Part shown: positions 43,053 through 49,589 of the stretch, one piece after another
Numbering within the stretch: the stretch's first letter is position 1
Layout: each line of letters begins with the position of its first letter
DNA from: JAUUZQ01 sp964538375
GTDB lineage: Bacteria > Bacteroidota > Bacteroidia > Bacteroidales > GCA-2748055
DNA: 49,589 nt
Direction of reading: 5' to 3'
Assembly: GCA_964538375.1 (NCBI GenBank)
Contig: CAZIFQ010000023.1
Location: forward strand, 1 to 49,589
Notes under the pieces: model-generated
What the model saw: the letters and a program-made list of their open reading frames with translations, nothing else
Told to the model about the DNA's origin: nothing
Database searches by the model: none
Program-made: the position numbers and the translations under genes

Positions 43053-44060
43053 TTATTTCAGTGGAAAAGCAATAACAGTTAACCAATCCATTGGATTATC
43101 AGACTCCATCATCGTCGTTTTGTATAATTCGAACGCACCTCCCGTAAGTTTCATCCCATTCTCCTCCGTATATTTCGTCAGCGTTTCATATGAGTCCTTC
43201 AGATAATCATATTTGCCATAGTGAGGAAGCATCACAACTTCTTGCTCCTTAAATGTTTTTGACTTGATATCACCTGAAGCTTTTCCTGGCTCTGCAATTT
43301 GCAAGCCAAGCAGGGCATGAGCGTATCCCGTCTCTTCGTCAAAATCAATGTAGTATGAAAAAGCTGTTCCAGCCATCTGAAGCCCTTGTTTCGCTACTTC
43401 TCCAAAGAGCATTTTAAACATGTTTCCCATCTGCTGTGACATTTCCTCCATTGTCCCCTCCATTGGGATAACAAGCGTATGCATTTTTTTCATCATACCT
43501 ACTTGAATTTCCCCGGTCTTATAAAGTTTCGGAGGATCTGCTTCGATAATTTCCTTCATGCTTGCCAGACCTGATTCAAATGAGTTTTGCATTCCTCCCG
43601 ACATCATCATCATCATTAATCTTCCAAAGGGATATTTACCGTCTGCTACAAAATTCCATGTTACATGAGTCCCCTCATCCGTTTTCTCCAGATGCCATTC
43701 CACCAATGAAGAATCAGGATCCTCTCCAAACCATATGGTAGACTGAATTTCTTTACCAAAGACAACTTTTTCAACTTTCATCATTCCATATCCAATTTTA
43801 TCACCTTCCCAGCTGTATGTTGAACCAATATATCCCTCTTTTGGCTCAATGGTCACCTTTGCTTCCGGTTCCATTTGCAGCCATGGATCCCACTGATCCC
43901 TGTTCAAATAGAGCGCAGCAGAGTGAAATACTTCATCCGGACCGACAGCGATATCTGCCTCAGCAGAAATTATAGTTGTTGCAGGTAAGAATGCAGGAAC
44001 TATAAGTACAAGACCTGCCAGAATGAGTAGAACGATTAATAACCATTTAAGAATTTTCAT
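43053..44060 (-). CDS. membrane-anchored SRPBCC-GyrI-like fusion protein
   Basis: A 335-residue protein with one N-terminal transmembrane helix (about 5-26). Residues 30-170 form an SRPBCC/polyketide-cyclase-like domain (ADIAVGPDEVFHSAALYLNRDQWDPW, HVTWNFVADG), and about 180-335 form a GyrI-like/AraC effector-binding domain (VGMMKKMHTLVIPMEG, FPLK end). Both halves bind small hydrophobic ligands in other proteins. It stands alone, so its role is open. Confidence 0.7.
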   Translation of the reverse strand: MKILKWLLIVLLILAGLVLIVPAFLPATTIISAEADIAVGPDEVFHSAALYLNRDQWDPWLQMEPEAKVTIEPKEGYIGSTYSWEGDKIGYGMMKVEKVVFGKEIQSTIWFGEDPDSSLVEWHLEKTDEGTHVTWNFVADGKYPFGRLMMMMMSGGMQNSFESGLASMKEIIEADPPKLYKTGEIQVGMMKKMHTLVIPMEGTMEEMSQQMGNMFKMLFGEVAKQGLQMAGTAFSYYIDFDEETGYAHALLGLQIAEPGKASGDIKSKTFKEQEVVMLPHYGKYDYLKDSYETLTKYTEENGMKLTGGAFELYKTTMMESDNPMDWLTVIAFPLK

Positions 44061-44108
44061 GGTAATAAATTTAGATTTATACTTTGAACAGGGTCTAAAA
44101 TACGAAAC

Positions 44109-44321
44109 ATGGGGATACGAGTCAAGGGTTTTAACTTATGCCCTCATCAGGGCAACGAAAGCTATGCCCGAAATCTGGCCAATCCAATAGCCACCATTCT
44201 TTCAGCAGTACGTGATGCAGTCGACAAATCTATGGACGCCAGAGTAGTAACAGAAGACATTGCTGAAGTAAAAGCTTTTTCAGCCAGTGATGTAGGTGAT
44301 TGGATAGCTGAAAATATTTAG
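44109..44321 (+). pseudogene. leuB-like C-terminal remnant
   Basis: A 70-codon frame whose middle reads LANPIATILSAV and then jumps straight to RDAVDKSMDARVVTEDIAE and SASDVGDWIAENI. These are pieces of the C-terminal half of 3-isopropylmalate or isocitrate dehydrogenases with about a dozen residues missing between them. The head (MGIRVKGFNLCPHQGNESY) is unlike the family. I take it as the decayed end of a leuB-type gene; a re-used short protein is less likely. Confidence 0.5.
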
Positions 44322-44358
44322 GAGGTCCACAGTAAATCTTCTTGTAAGAATCATTTTG

Positions 44359-44407
44359 AAGGTTCTTGTTTTTTAGTACTTTAACAGTACGAAAACAAGA
44401 ACCTTTT
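44359..44407 (+). terminator. strong hairpin, probable terminator of the lost leuB-like gene
   Basis: AAGGTTCTTGTTTT (44359-44372) and AAAACAAGAACCTT (44392-44405) pair perfectly over 14 bases; inside them GTACT and AGTAC (44376-44380, 44386-44390) pair again. A short T-run follows the 3' arm. It lies 38 bases behind the remnant's stop and ends four bases before the next ATG. Confidence 0.75.
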
Positions 44408-44410
44408 TCT

Positions 44411-45205
44411 ATGGGCAAAAGTGAACTTAATACAGACTGGCGAAAAGTATCTTCAGCTATCTACAAGAGACCTTCAGATGGTAAGGTTTTTGGTTCTGTG
44501 GAAATTGATGTAAGTGAACTTGAGAATTATGTGAATCAGAAGAGGAAAGAAGGATTAAAAATTACCCTGACGCATATCTTCACACTGGCTGTTGCACGTG
44601 GATTAAAATACGAAGTACCGGAACTTAATTGCTATATACGAAGAGGGAACCTCGTTCAACGCAGTCAAATTGATGCCATGGTTAGTGTTCTGATCCGTGA
44701 CAATGAAATGAGTTCTGTAAGGGTGGAACATGCCGATCAATTAAATTTAACAGACCTATCTAAGGTGCTAACTGACGGAATCAGGAATTCACGATCAGGT
44801 GACGAAAGCAACACGATGCAGATGAAAGGAAAAATAGCGAGGATACCGTGGCCCTTTCGTGGATGGGTTTTCAATACCATTAAAACACTGACCTTAAAAT
44901 GGGGGGTTTCTCTTCCATCCATAGGATTAACGGCAAACAATTTCGGTTCCTTTGTAATTACCAACATTGGAAGTATAGGACTGGACACCGGTTTTCCTGC
45001 ACTTTTCCCCATTTCCAATGTGCCATTTGTATTTGTCATGGGAGGCGTTGCTAAAAAAGCTGTGGTTGTAGATGACGAAGTGGTTATCAGGAGAATGATT
45101 ACACTTAGCAGCGCGATGGATCACAGGGTTGTTGATGCCATTCATGGTGGAAAATTATTCAAATATATAAAACAGATTGTTAAGGACCCATCAGTTTTAG
45201 AGTAA
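44411..45205 (+). CDS. stand-alone 2-oxoacid dehydrogenase E2-type acyltransferase domain
   Basis: A 264-residue protein with only the catalytic CAT-like domain of dihydrolipoyl acyltransferases: ITLTHIFTLAVARGL early, FGSFVITNIGSIGLDTGFPALFP in the middle, and SSAMDHRVVDAIHGGKLFKY with the catalytic histidine. The lipoyl and subunit-binding domains are absent. I use the ATG at 44411 (MGKSELNTDWRK); a TTG extension to 44366 would translate through the hairpin. It may acylate a small molecule rather than serve in a pyruvate dehydrogenase complex. Confidence 0.72.
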   Translation: MGKSELNTDWRKVSSAIYKRPSDGKVFGSVEIDVSELENYVNQKRKEGLKITLTHIFTLAVARGLKYEVPELNCYIRRGNLVQRSQIDAMVSVLIRDNEMSSVRVEHADQLNLTDLSKVLTDGIRNSRSGDESNTMQMKGKIARIPWPFRGWVFNTIKTLTLKWGVSLPSIGLTANNFGSFVITNIGSIGLDTGFPALFPISNVPFVFVMGGVAKKAVVVDDEVVIRRMITLSSAMDHRVVDAIHGGKLFKYIKQIVKDPSVLE

Positions 45206-45668
45206 GATTTTTTGAAGCTCGCTAAATCATTTTCTTACTGTTAATCGTTACGCAGCGATTCATATACTGCCTTGTTTTTCAATCCACTTCCAGTAAGCAA
45301 CCAGCTCCAGAACCACCTCGCCATCGGGTAGGTTCTTGCTACGCATCACATGTTGAAAAAAGCAAGAGAAAAACAATTGTTACTGAAAAGAGCATTTTTG
45401 TATTCATTTTCATAATTTTGTTTTAGAGTATTTACACTAAGTAATAACTTAGCTTAGTAGCAATATTTTTCTAGTATTATGAATTATCGTTAAAAATATT
45501 ATTTATAGGCCAATTGCATGGTTAAGCAATGTTAAAACGGCTTAATTCAGAATAATTCTAAACCGAGAGGGTGCGGAGAATTTAACGGTGATAAATAATA
45601 TTTTTTTACTTTAGTGTTTCTTTATAAACCATCTACAAAAAAACATATTCAAATCCACAATCATTAAA
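45206..45668. other. intergenic region with a decayed gene fragment
   Basis: Apart from a minus-strand gene remnant (next entry) it holds an inverted repeat CTAAGT-AATA-ACTTAG at 45437-45452 of unknown role. A weak -7-like TACTTTAG lies near 45608, before the ROK gene. I see no RNA gene. Confidence 0.4.
45260..45413 (-). pseudogene. minus-strand gene remnant (signal peptide plus out-of-frame tail)
   Basis: From the ATG at 45413 a signal-peptide-like run reads MKMNTKMLFSVTIVFLLLF and STCDA before a stop at 45339. One frame over, a 28-residue piece (starting ATG at 45346, stop at 45260) reads SKNLPDGEVVLELVAYWKW. The two together look like the ends of a small secreted protein joined by a frameshift or deletion. 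Confidence 0.35.
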
Positions 45669-46616
45669 ATGATATTACAAACGAATAAAAACATTGCTGT
45701 TGGAGCAGATATTGGAGGAAGCCATATCAGTTGCGCTGCTGTTGACATGAATCAACATACCATCATCACAGAGAGCTATACTGTTATTGATGTTGATAAT
45801 AAGGCGTCTGCTGAAGTGATTATCAATAAATGGAGCGACGCCATTAAGCAAACACTCAATAAGGCAGGTATTGATGAACCCGTTGGTATTGGCCTGGCCA
45901 TGCCGGGACCATTTGATTACCTGAATGGAATAGGTCTTTTTAAAGGAGTTGAGAAATTTGACAATCTCTATGGAGTCAATGTAGCTGAAAAGGTCAAAAC
46001 AACGCTGTCTTTTAAAAATGATATCCCTGTACGATTTATGAATGATGCGACATCATTTGCAGTTGGAGCAGTTTGGGCAGACGATCATCTGGCGAAGAAT
46101 AATGTCTTAGCCATTACCCTTGGAACAGGTTTTGGATCAGCATTTATCATAGATTCCTTACCCGTTTTAAAAGACGAAAAGGTTCCAGAGCTTGGTTGTG
46201 TATATCATCTTCCTTATAAGGAAGGAATAGCCGATGATACCTTTTCAACACGAGGCCTTATTAAAGCATACCAGGATCGGACTGGCACTACTTTGCCAGG
46301 AGTGAAAGAGATTGCTGAGATGGCTGGCTCAGATAAAAATGCTACAGACACTTTTAATCAATTTGGAAAAGAATTAGCAGATTTTTTATCGCCATGGATA
46401 TCCAAAGCTTCAATTACCAACATGATAATAGGGGGTAATATAAGTAAGGCATATAAATTATTTAAAGACGCATTTGAAACTGAGTTGAGAGAATCAGGAA
46501 ACGATGTTGTAGTTCAGATTTCGGATAAAAACGACCTGATGGCAATTCTCGGATCAGCAAGGTTATCTGAAGAAAATTATTGGGAAAGAGTTAAATCCTT
46601 AATAAAGGACATGTAA
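45669..46616 (+). CDS. ROK-family sugar kinase
   Basis: A 315-residue ROK-type kinase. VGADIGGSHISCAAVD is the phosphate-1 motif, GLAMPGPF and ITLGTGFGSAFI follow. The zinc-binding CxCGxxGC motif of classical ROK proteins is absent (the segment reads LGCVYHLPYKEGIADDTF). It probably phosphorylates glucose or another hexose in the cytosol. The MFS gene starts 2 bases later, giving a transport-and-phosphorylation operon. Confidence 0.82.
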   Translation: MILQTNKNIAVGADIGGSHISCAAVDMNQHTIITESYTVIDVDNKASAEVIINKWSDAIKQTLNKAGIDEPVGIGLAMPGPFDYLNGIGLFKGVEKFDNLYGVNVAEKVKTTLSFKNDIPVRFMNDATSFAVGAVWADDHLAKNNVLAITLGTGFGSAFIIDSLPVLKDEKVPELGCVYHLPYKEGIADDTFSTRGLIKAYQDRTGTTLPGVKEIAEMAGSDKNATDTFNQFGKELADFLSPWISKASITNMIIGGNISKAYKLFKDAFETELRESGNDVVVQISDKNDLMAILGSARLSEENYWERVKSLIKDM

Positions 46617-46618
46617 TT

Positions 46619-47773
46619 ATGAGTAATAAAAAGCTAGACCTTAAGATAATAATACCTGTGTTGTTATCATTCTTTGTAATGAGTTTTGTTGATTTGGTAG
46701 GAATAGGAGTTGATCGGGCAAAAGCAGATTTTGAACTCAGCGATACCATGGCTCAGCTTATCCCTTCAGCTGCATTTTTATGGTTTTTCCTGCTTTCCGT
46801 TCCTGTTGGAATTTTCCAGGATCGTAACGGTAAAAAAAGAACCCTGGTCATAGGTATGTCAATTACGGTGCTAGGTTTAATTATTCCATTTATTGTCTAT
46901 TCGTTTCCTGTGCTACTTATAGCTTTTGCCATGTTAGGTATTGGGAACACCATTATACAGGTTTCAGCAAATCCACTTTTGGTGGCTGTTGTTCCTACCA
47001 GCAGGGCATCCAGTGCGCTTAGTTTCTCACAATTTGTAAAGTCCATTGGATCTATGCTTGGCGCTCCCCTTGCCGGATTATTTGCAGCTCAGTTTGGTGA
47101 TTGGAAAATAGTTTTAATAGTTTTTGGCGTTGTTTCACTGCTCTCAGTTCTATGGCTTGGGACGGCGAAAATCGAAGAAACAAAAAATGAAAAATCACCT
47201 GCCACCTTAGGATCCTCATTTAAGCTTCTTGAAAACAGATTTATTCTGGCAATGGTCATTTGTATCTTTTTGATTGTTGGTATTGATGTGGGTATAAATT
47301 CAACATCAGGCCAATTTCTGATGAATAAGTTAGGGATGGAGCAGACCATGGCAGAATCGGGAAGAAGCATTTATTTCTTTGGAAAAATGCTGGGTACATT
47401 TGCCGGAGCATTATTACTCACATGGCTTGCTTCAAGGAAATTTCTTGTTTGGACATCTATATTCTCATTAATAGCCATTGTAGCACTAATCCTAAACCCT
47501 GTTCCTTTTGGTGCGTTAATTATCATATTCCTGATCGGATTGTTTGCGGCAAACATTTTCCCATTGGTGTTTTCAATCACGGTTGAAAAACATCCTGACA
47601 GGGCCAATGAAATTTCAGGATTAATGATGATGTCTATTTGTGGTGGAGCAGTTGTCCCTTTGCTTATGGGTTGGATATCTGATACTGTGAGCATAACGGC
47701 CAGTATGTTTATCCTGGTAGCTTGTATTGCCTATATCCTCGTTGTATCATTATCTCTACTAAAATCTAAATAA
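46619..47773 (+). CDS. MFS sugar transporter
   Basis: A 384-residue protein with about 12 transmembrane helices of the FucP/GlcP-like MFS group; FQDRNGKKRTLVIG is the loop 2-3 motif and GNTIIQVSANPLLVAVVP matches hexose/H+ symporters of Bacteroidota. It would import the sugar that the adjacent ROK kinase phosphorylates. The two-gene operon ends at a clear terminator. Confidence 0.85.
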   Translation: MSNKKLDLKIIIPVLLSFFVMSFVDLVGIGVDRAKADFELSDTMAQLIPSAAFLWFFLLSVPVGIFQDRNGKKRTLVIGMSITVLGLIIPFIVYSFPVLLIAFAMLGIGNTIIQVSANPLLVAVVPTSRASSALSFSQFVKSIGSMLGAPLAGLFAAQFGDWKIVLIVFGVVSLLSVLWLGTAKIEETKNEKSPATLGSSFKLLENRFILAMVICIFLIVGIDVGINSTSGQFLMNKLGMEQTMAESGRSIYFFGKMLGTFAGALLLTWLASRKFLVWTSIFSLIAIVALILNPVPFGALIIIFLIGLFAANIFPLVFSITVEKHPDRANEISGLMMMSICGGAVVPLLMGWISDTVSITASMFILVACIAYILVVSLSLLKSK

Positions 47774-47863
47774 GGTAAAAAGCATTGCATTTAGCTTATC
47801 GATAGAAGAAGTACGATTAGTTAATTCAGATATCTTCATAAAACAACCGACTCCTATATATAG

Positions 47864-47898
47864 TCAGGGATGTATCAATGTATTTCCCTGATTTTTTT
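47864..47898 (+). terminator. rho-independent terminator after the MFS gene
   Basis: TCAGGGA (47864-47870) and TCCCTGA (47885-47891) pair over seven bases, followed by seven T. It lies about 90 bases behind the MFS stop and before the convergent phosphoesterase gene. Confidence 0.85.
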
Positions 47899-47925
47899 AT
47901 ATGTACTATTGATCATTAGAAATTA

Positions 47926-48780
47926 CTACAACTTCACAAACTCGTACGTCAGGCCTTCTGGACTGACCGATAGATTCAAGTATGAAGCTTGTTCAGCATC
48001 GTCTAGCATGGCATCGAGGGTGATGTAAGTGGTGTGACCGAATTCTTCGATGTAGCGATCGTGGTCATGACCGGAAATCAGCAAATTGACCCGGTGTTTT
48101 TCGAAAAGGTCGAGGAACACCAGTAGTTCTTCGTTGAGCGGATTGGTGGATCCGGTCATCCTGTTTCGGAAGAAATTGAGATGAGTGCTAACCACTACAT
48201 ACCTATAATTTTCTCGTTCTTCTTCAAGCAAATTTTTCAGCCACTCCAATTGAAGATTCCCCAATGTTCCACTTCCTGTATCAAGGAAAATAAACAGATC
48301 CGTTGCATTGGTGCTATGAACATCCATGGTATAACATGAAGAGCCAAACAATTCGTAAAATGATTTCCAGCCATCAAAATAGAGGTCGTGGTTACCTGCT
48401 ACAAGACAGGTATGTACTCTATTCGTTCCTTGCAATACAGAATCAAGCACAAGATAGTCATCGGCCCTACCGGTGGAAACGTCTCCTGCAATAACCATGG
48501 CCAATGCCATCGAGTCTTCAGAAATATCAATCAGCTTCTGAAGGTTAACAGTGCCTCCCACATGTGAATCTCCTCCAAAATAAATAGAATACTTACTACC
48601 GTATATACCAACATTTCGGGAATTGTTATCAGCATTCCACTGCATAGATTGGTTGAAGCGCTCATTGGCATTATCCGCATGACCAAACATACCTCCCACA
48701 TCAAGGTCGTACATACAGCCCGACAGCGTAAAGAGGAATATGATTCCCGGCAATATTTTTGTAATTAATCTATTTGCCAT
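47926..48780 (-). CDS. metallophosphoesterase lipoprotein
   Basis: A 284-residue protein with a lipoprotein signal (ITKILPGIIFLFTLSGC). The calcineurin-like core shows GGDSHVGG (one metal ligand pair), AGDVS, GNHDLYFDG, STHLNFF and GHDHDRYIEE, all in order, so it should be an active binuclear phosphoesterase outside the cytoplasm. ATG at 48780 begins the signal peptide; the longer frame from 48852 lies inside the upstream gene. Its first 16 bases overlap the end of that gene. Confidence 0.85.
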   Translation of the reverse strand: MANRLITKILPGIIFLFTLSGCMYDLDVGGMFGHADNANERFNQSMQWNADNNSRNVGIYGSKYSIYFGGDSHVGGTVNLQKLIDISEDSMALAMVIAGDVSTGRADDYLVLDSVLQGTNRVHTCLVAGNHDLYFDGWKSFYELFGSSCYTMDVHSTNATDLFIFLDTGSGTLGNLQLEWLKNLLEEERENYRYVVVSTHLNFFRNRMTGSTNPLNEELLVFLDLFEKHRVNLLISGHDHDRYIEEFGHTTYITLDAMLDDAEQASYLNLSVSPEGLTYEFVKL

Positions 48781-49484
48781 ATGAATCCTGCTCTGAAATA
48801 AAATCCGTAATGATTGGCACTCAGGTTGAGCATTCCTGCTCCCTGGTACCATAATTCGCTATATATCTTCCAATCTGCTTTCAAACTGTACTTAAAGAGT
48901 CCGGTCAGCATCGGGTTGGTTTCCTGCTGGATAAGAAAGTCATCGCAATTGGTGAGTGAACCACCAAGGTTCCATGTGTGATCCATCGGCTTCAACCACA
49001 GGATTCCCTTGTACATAAAATTCCTCCATTCATAGATATGCATATCAGGATCAGGTAAATCGGAGAGATCTGTCTCTCCTTCATGCATTGAATAAATCCT
49101 GCTGTCGTAGCCCAAATGTACCTCCAGGTGATCACGGCTGTGCGAAGCAATCAATCCAAAATTCGTCTCGCTAATTAAAGCGGAATATGGATTATATCGG
49201 AAGAAAAGAGAAACAGAGATTGGAAATTCCCTGAAGGCATAGTCGCCACTTACATCCACAAAAAGGCCTGAAAAAACACTCTGATCTGTTGCTGTAGTAC
49301 TTGCCTGCAGACCAACTCTCGCCTCATAATTACTTATACGATAAGCAGTAATATAAGCCGCTCGTCCAAATATGCCTGAAGACATACTGTTGCTACCCAC
49401 ATCGATGTAAGCGCTTTGCGAAAGCTGGGAAAATACTGGCATGCAAAAGATAACCAGCAAGCATATAATGAAATGTCTTTTCAT
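48765..49484 (-). CDS. secreted barrel-like protein of unknown function
   Basis: A 239-residue protein with a signal peptide (MKRHFIICLLVIFCMPVFSQ) followed by alternating beta strands with aromatic ends, closing in YGFYFRAGFIWQID, typical of a small outer-membrane barrel. I cannot name the family. A -7 box lies upstream of the ATG at 49484 and inside the longer frame, so 49484 is the better start. It is coupled by overlap to the phosphoesterase. Confidence 0.6.
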   Translation of the reverse strand: MKRHFIICLLVIFCMPVFSQLSQSAYIDVGSNSMSSGIFGRAAYITAYRISNYEARVGLQASTTATDQSVFSGLFVDVSGDYAFREFPISVSLFFRYNPYSALISETNFGLIASHSRDHLEVHLGYDSRIYSMHEGETDLSDLPDPDMHIYEWRNFMYKGILWLKPMDHTWNLGGSLTNCDDFLIQQETNPMLTGLFKYSLKADWKIYSELWYQGAGMLNLSANHYGFYFRAGFIWQID

Positions 49485-49495
49485 AGAAACGAAAA

Positions 49496-49503
49496 CAAAT
49501 ATA
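49496..49503 (-). promoter_or_regulatory. candidate -7 box (TATATTTG on the minus strand) for the barrel-phosphoesterase operon
   Basis: TATATTTG matches TAnnTTTG and ends 11 bases before the ATG at 49484. It has no clear -33 element but supports the chosen start codon. Confidence 0.45.
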
Positions 49504-49589
49504 ATAAAAACCACCTAATGCCTTACCCCTAACGCCAGTCAGTGCCTGAAATAAGTTGACTGCTAAATTAAAAAAAATGCAGAACAATT

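Noticed and set aside
44366..44410. TTG start extending the E2-type gene
   Set aside because: It would translate the strong hairpin and add residues unlike the family.
1..49589. tRNA, rRNA, CRISPR or IS elements
   Set aside because: No cloverleaf, no transposase and no insertion-type terminal repeats were seen on either strand.

Overview
The window looks like a chromosomal segment of a member of the Bacteroidota, most likely a free-living or marine Bacteroidales/Marinilabiliales-type organism. The evidence is a moderately AT-rich composition, several promoters of the Bacteroidota type (TAnnTTTG -7 box, in one case with TTG 19 bases upstream), few clear Shine-Dalgarno sequences, many lipoproteins, and gene families typical of the phylum (CreD, a TPR-protein/outer-membrane-protein pair, an S9 oligopeptidase lipoprotein, FemAB-like GNAT, DUF1456). 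The taxonomic call is inference; there is no rRNA or tRNA gene in the window.

Layout. 1-6700: a sugar-acid block with an SDR dehydrogenase (gluconate 5-dehydrogenase/DEH reductase type), a TIM-barrel lipoprotein, a WYL protein lacking its HTH, a secreted protein, a LacI regulator with two operator-like palindromes around its own promoter, KDG kinase and KDPG aldolase. Together the SDR, kinase and aldolase would take a keto-deoxy-uronate through KDG and KDPG to pyruvate and glyceraldehyde-3-phosphate. 6900-10300: a PAS histidine kinase and a xylulokinase. 10400-14000: an orphan HlyD-type adaptor with a 9-bp tandem repeat in front of it, then gyrB. 14399-16248: a two-gene SMC/ABC-type ATPase plus TOPRIM-like protein module that resembles anti-phage ATPase/nuclease pairs; this is the best candidate for an undescribed system. 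16341-21076: an outer-membrane barrel and a 1019-residue TPR protein.

21339-27416: an FtsE-like ATPase, and convergent to it a mutS2-led operon ending in three envelope-polymer genes (FemAB-like GNAT, NodB deacetylase, sulfotransferase). 27474-30782: a methyltransferase-like gene remnant, a MaoC hydratase, then a membrane protein/winged-helix regulator/CreD set with two matching palindromes (ACTTTG-N5-CAAAGT). 30816-38501: two DEAD-box RNA helicases, an epimerase and CPBP protein, a small lipoprotein, DUF1456, a thioesterase and a prolyl-oligopeptidase lipoprotein. 38673-42852: tex and rpe (divergent) and a saccharopine/alanine dehydrogenase-like gene. 43053-45205: an SRPBCC-GyrI fusion, a leuB-like remnant and a stand-alone E2-type acyltransferase domain behind a strong hairpin. 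45669-49484: a ROK kinase and MFS sugar transporter operon, then a metallophosphoesterase lipoprotein and a secreted barrel-like protein.

Several intergenic stretches hold decayed gene pieces (4764-4898, 27474-27713, 34212-34278, 44109-44321, 45260-45413), and a palindromic repeat built on AGACGCG/CGCGTCT occurs at the 3' ends of three genes. Apart from the ATPase/TOPRIM module the region reads as ordinary chromosomal housekeeping and accessory metabolism with signs of ongoing gene loss.
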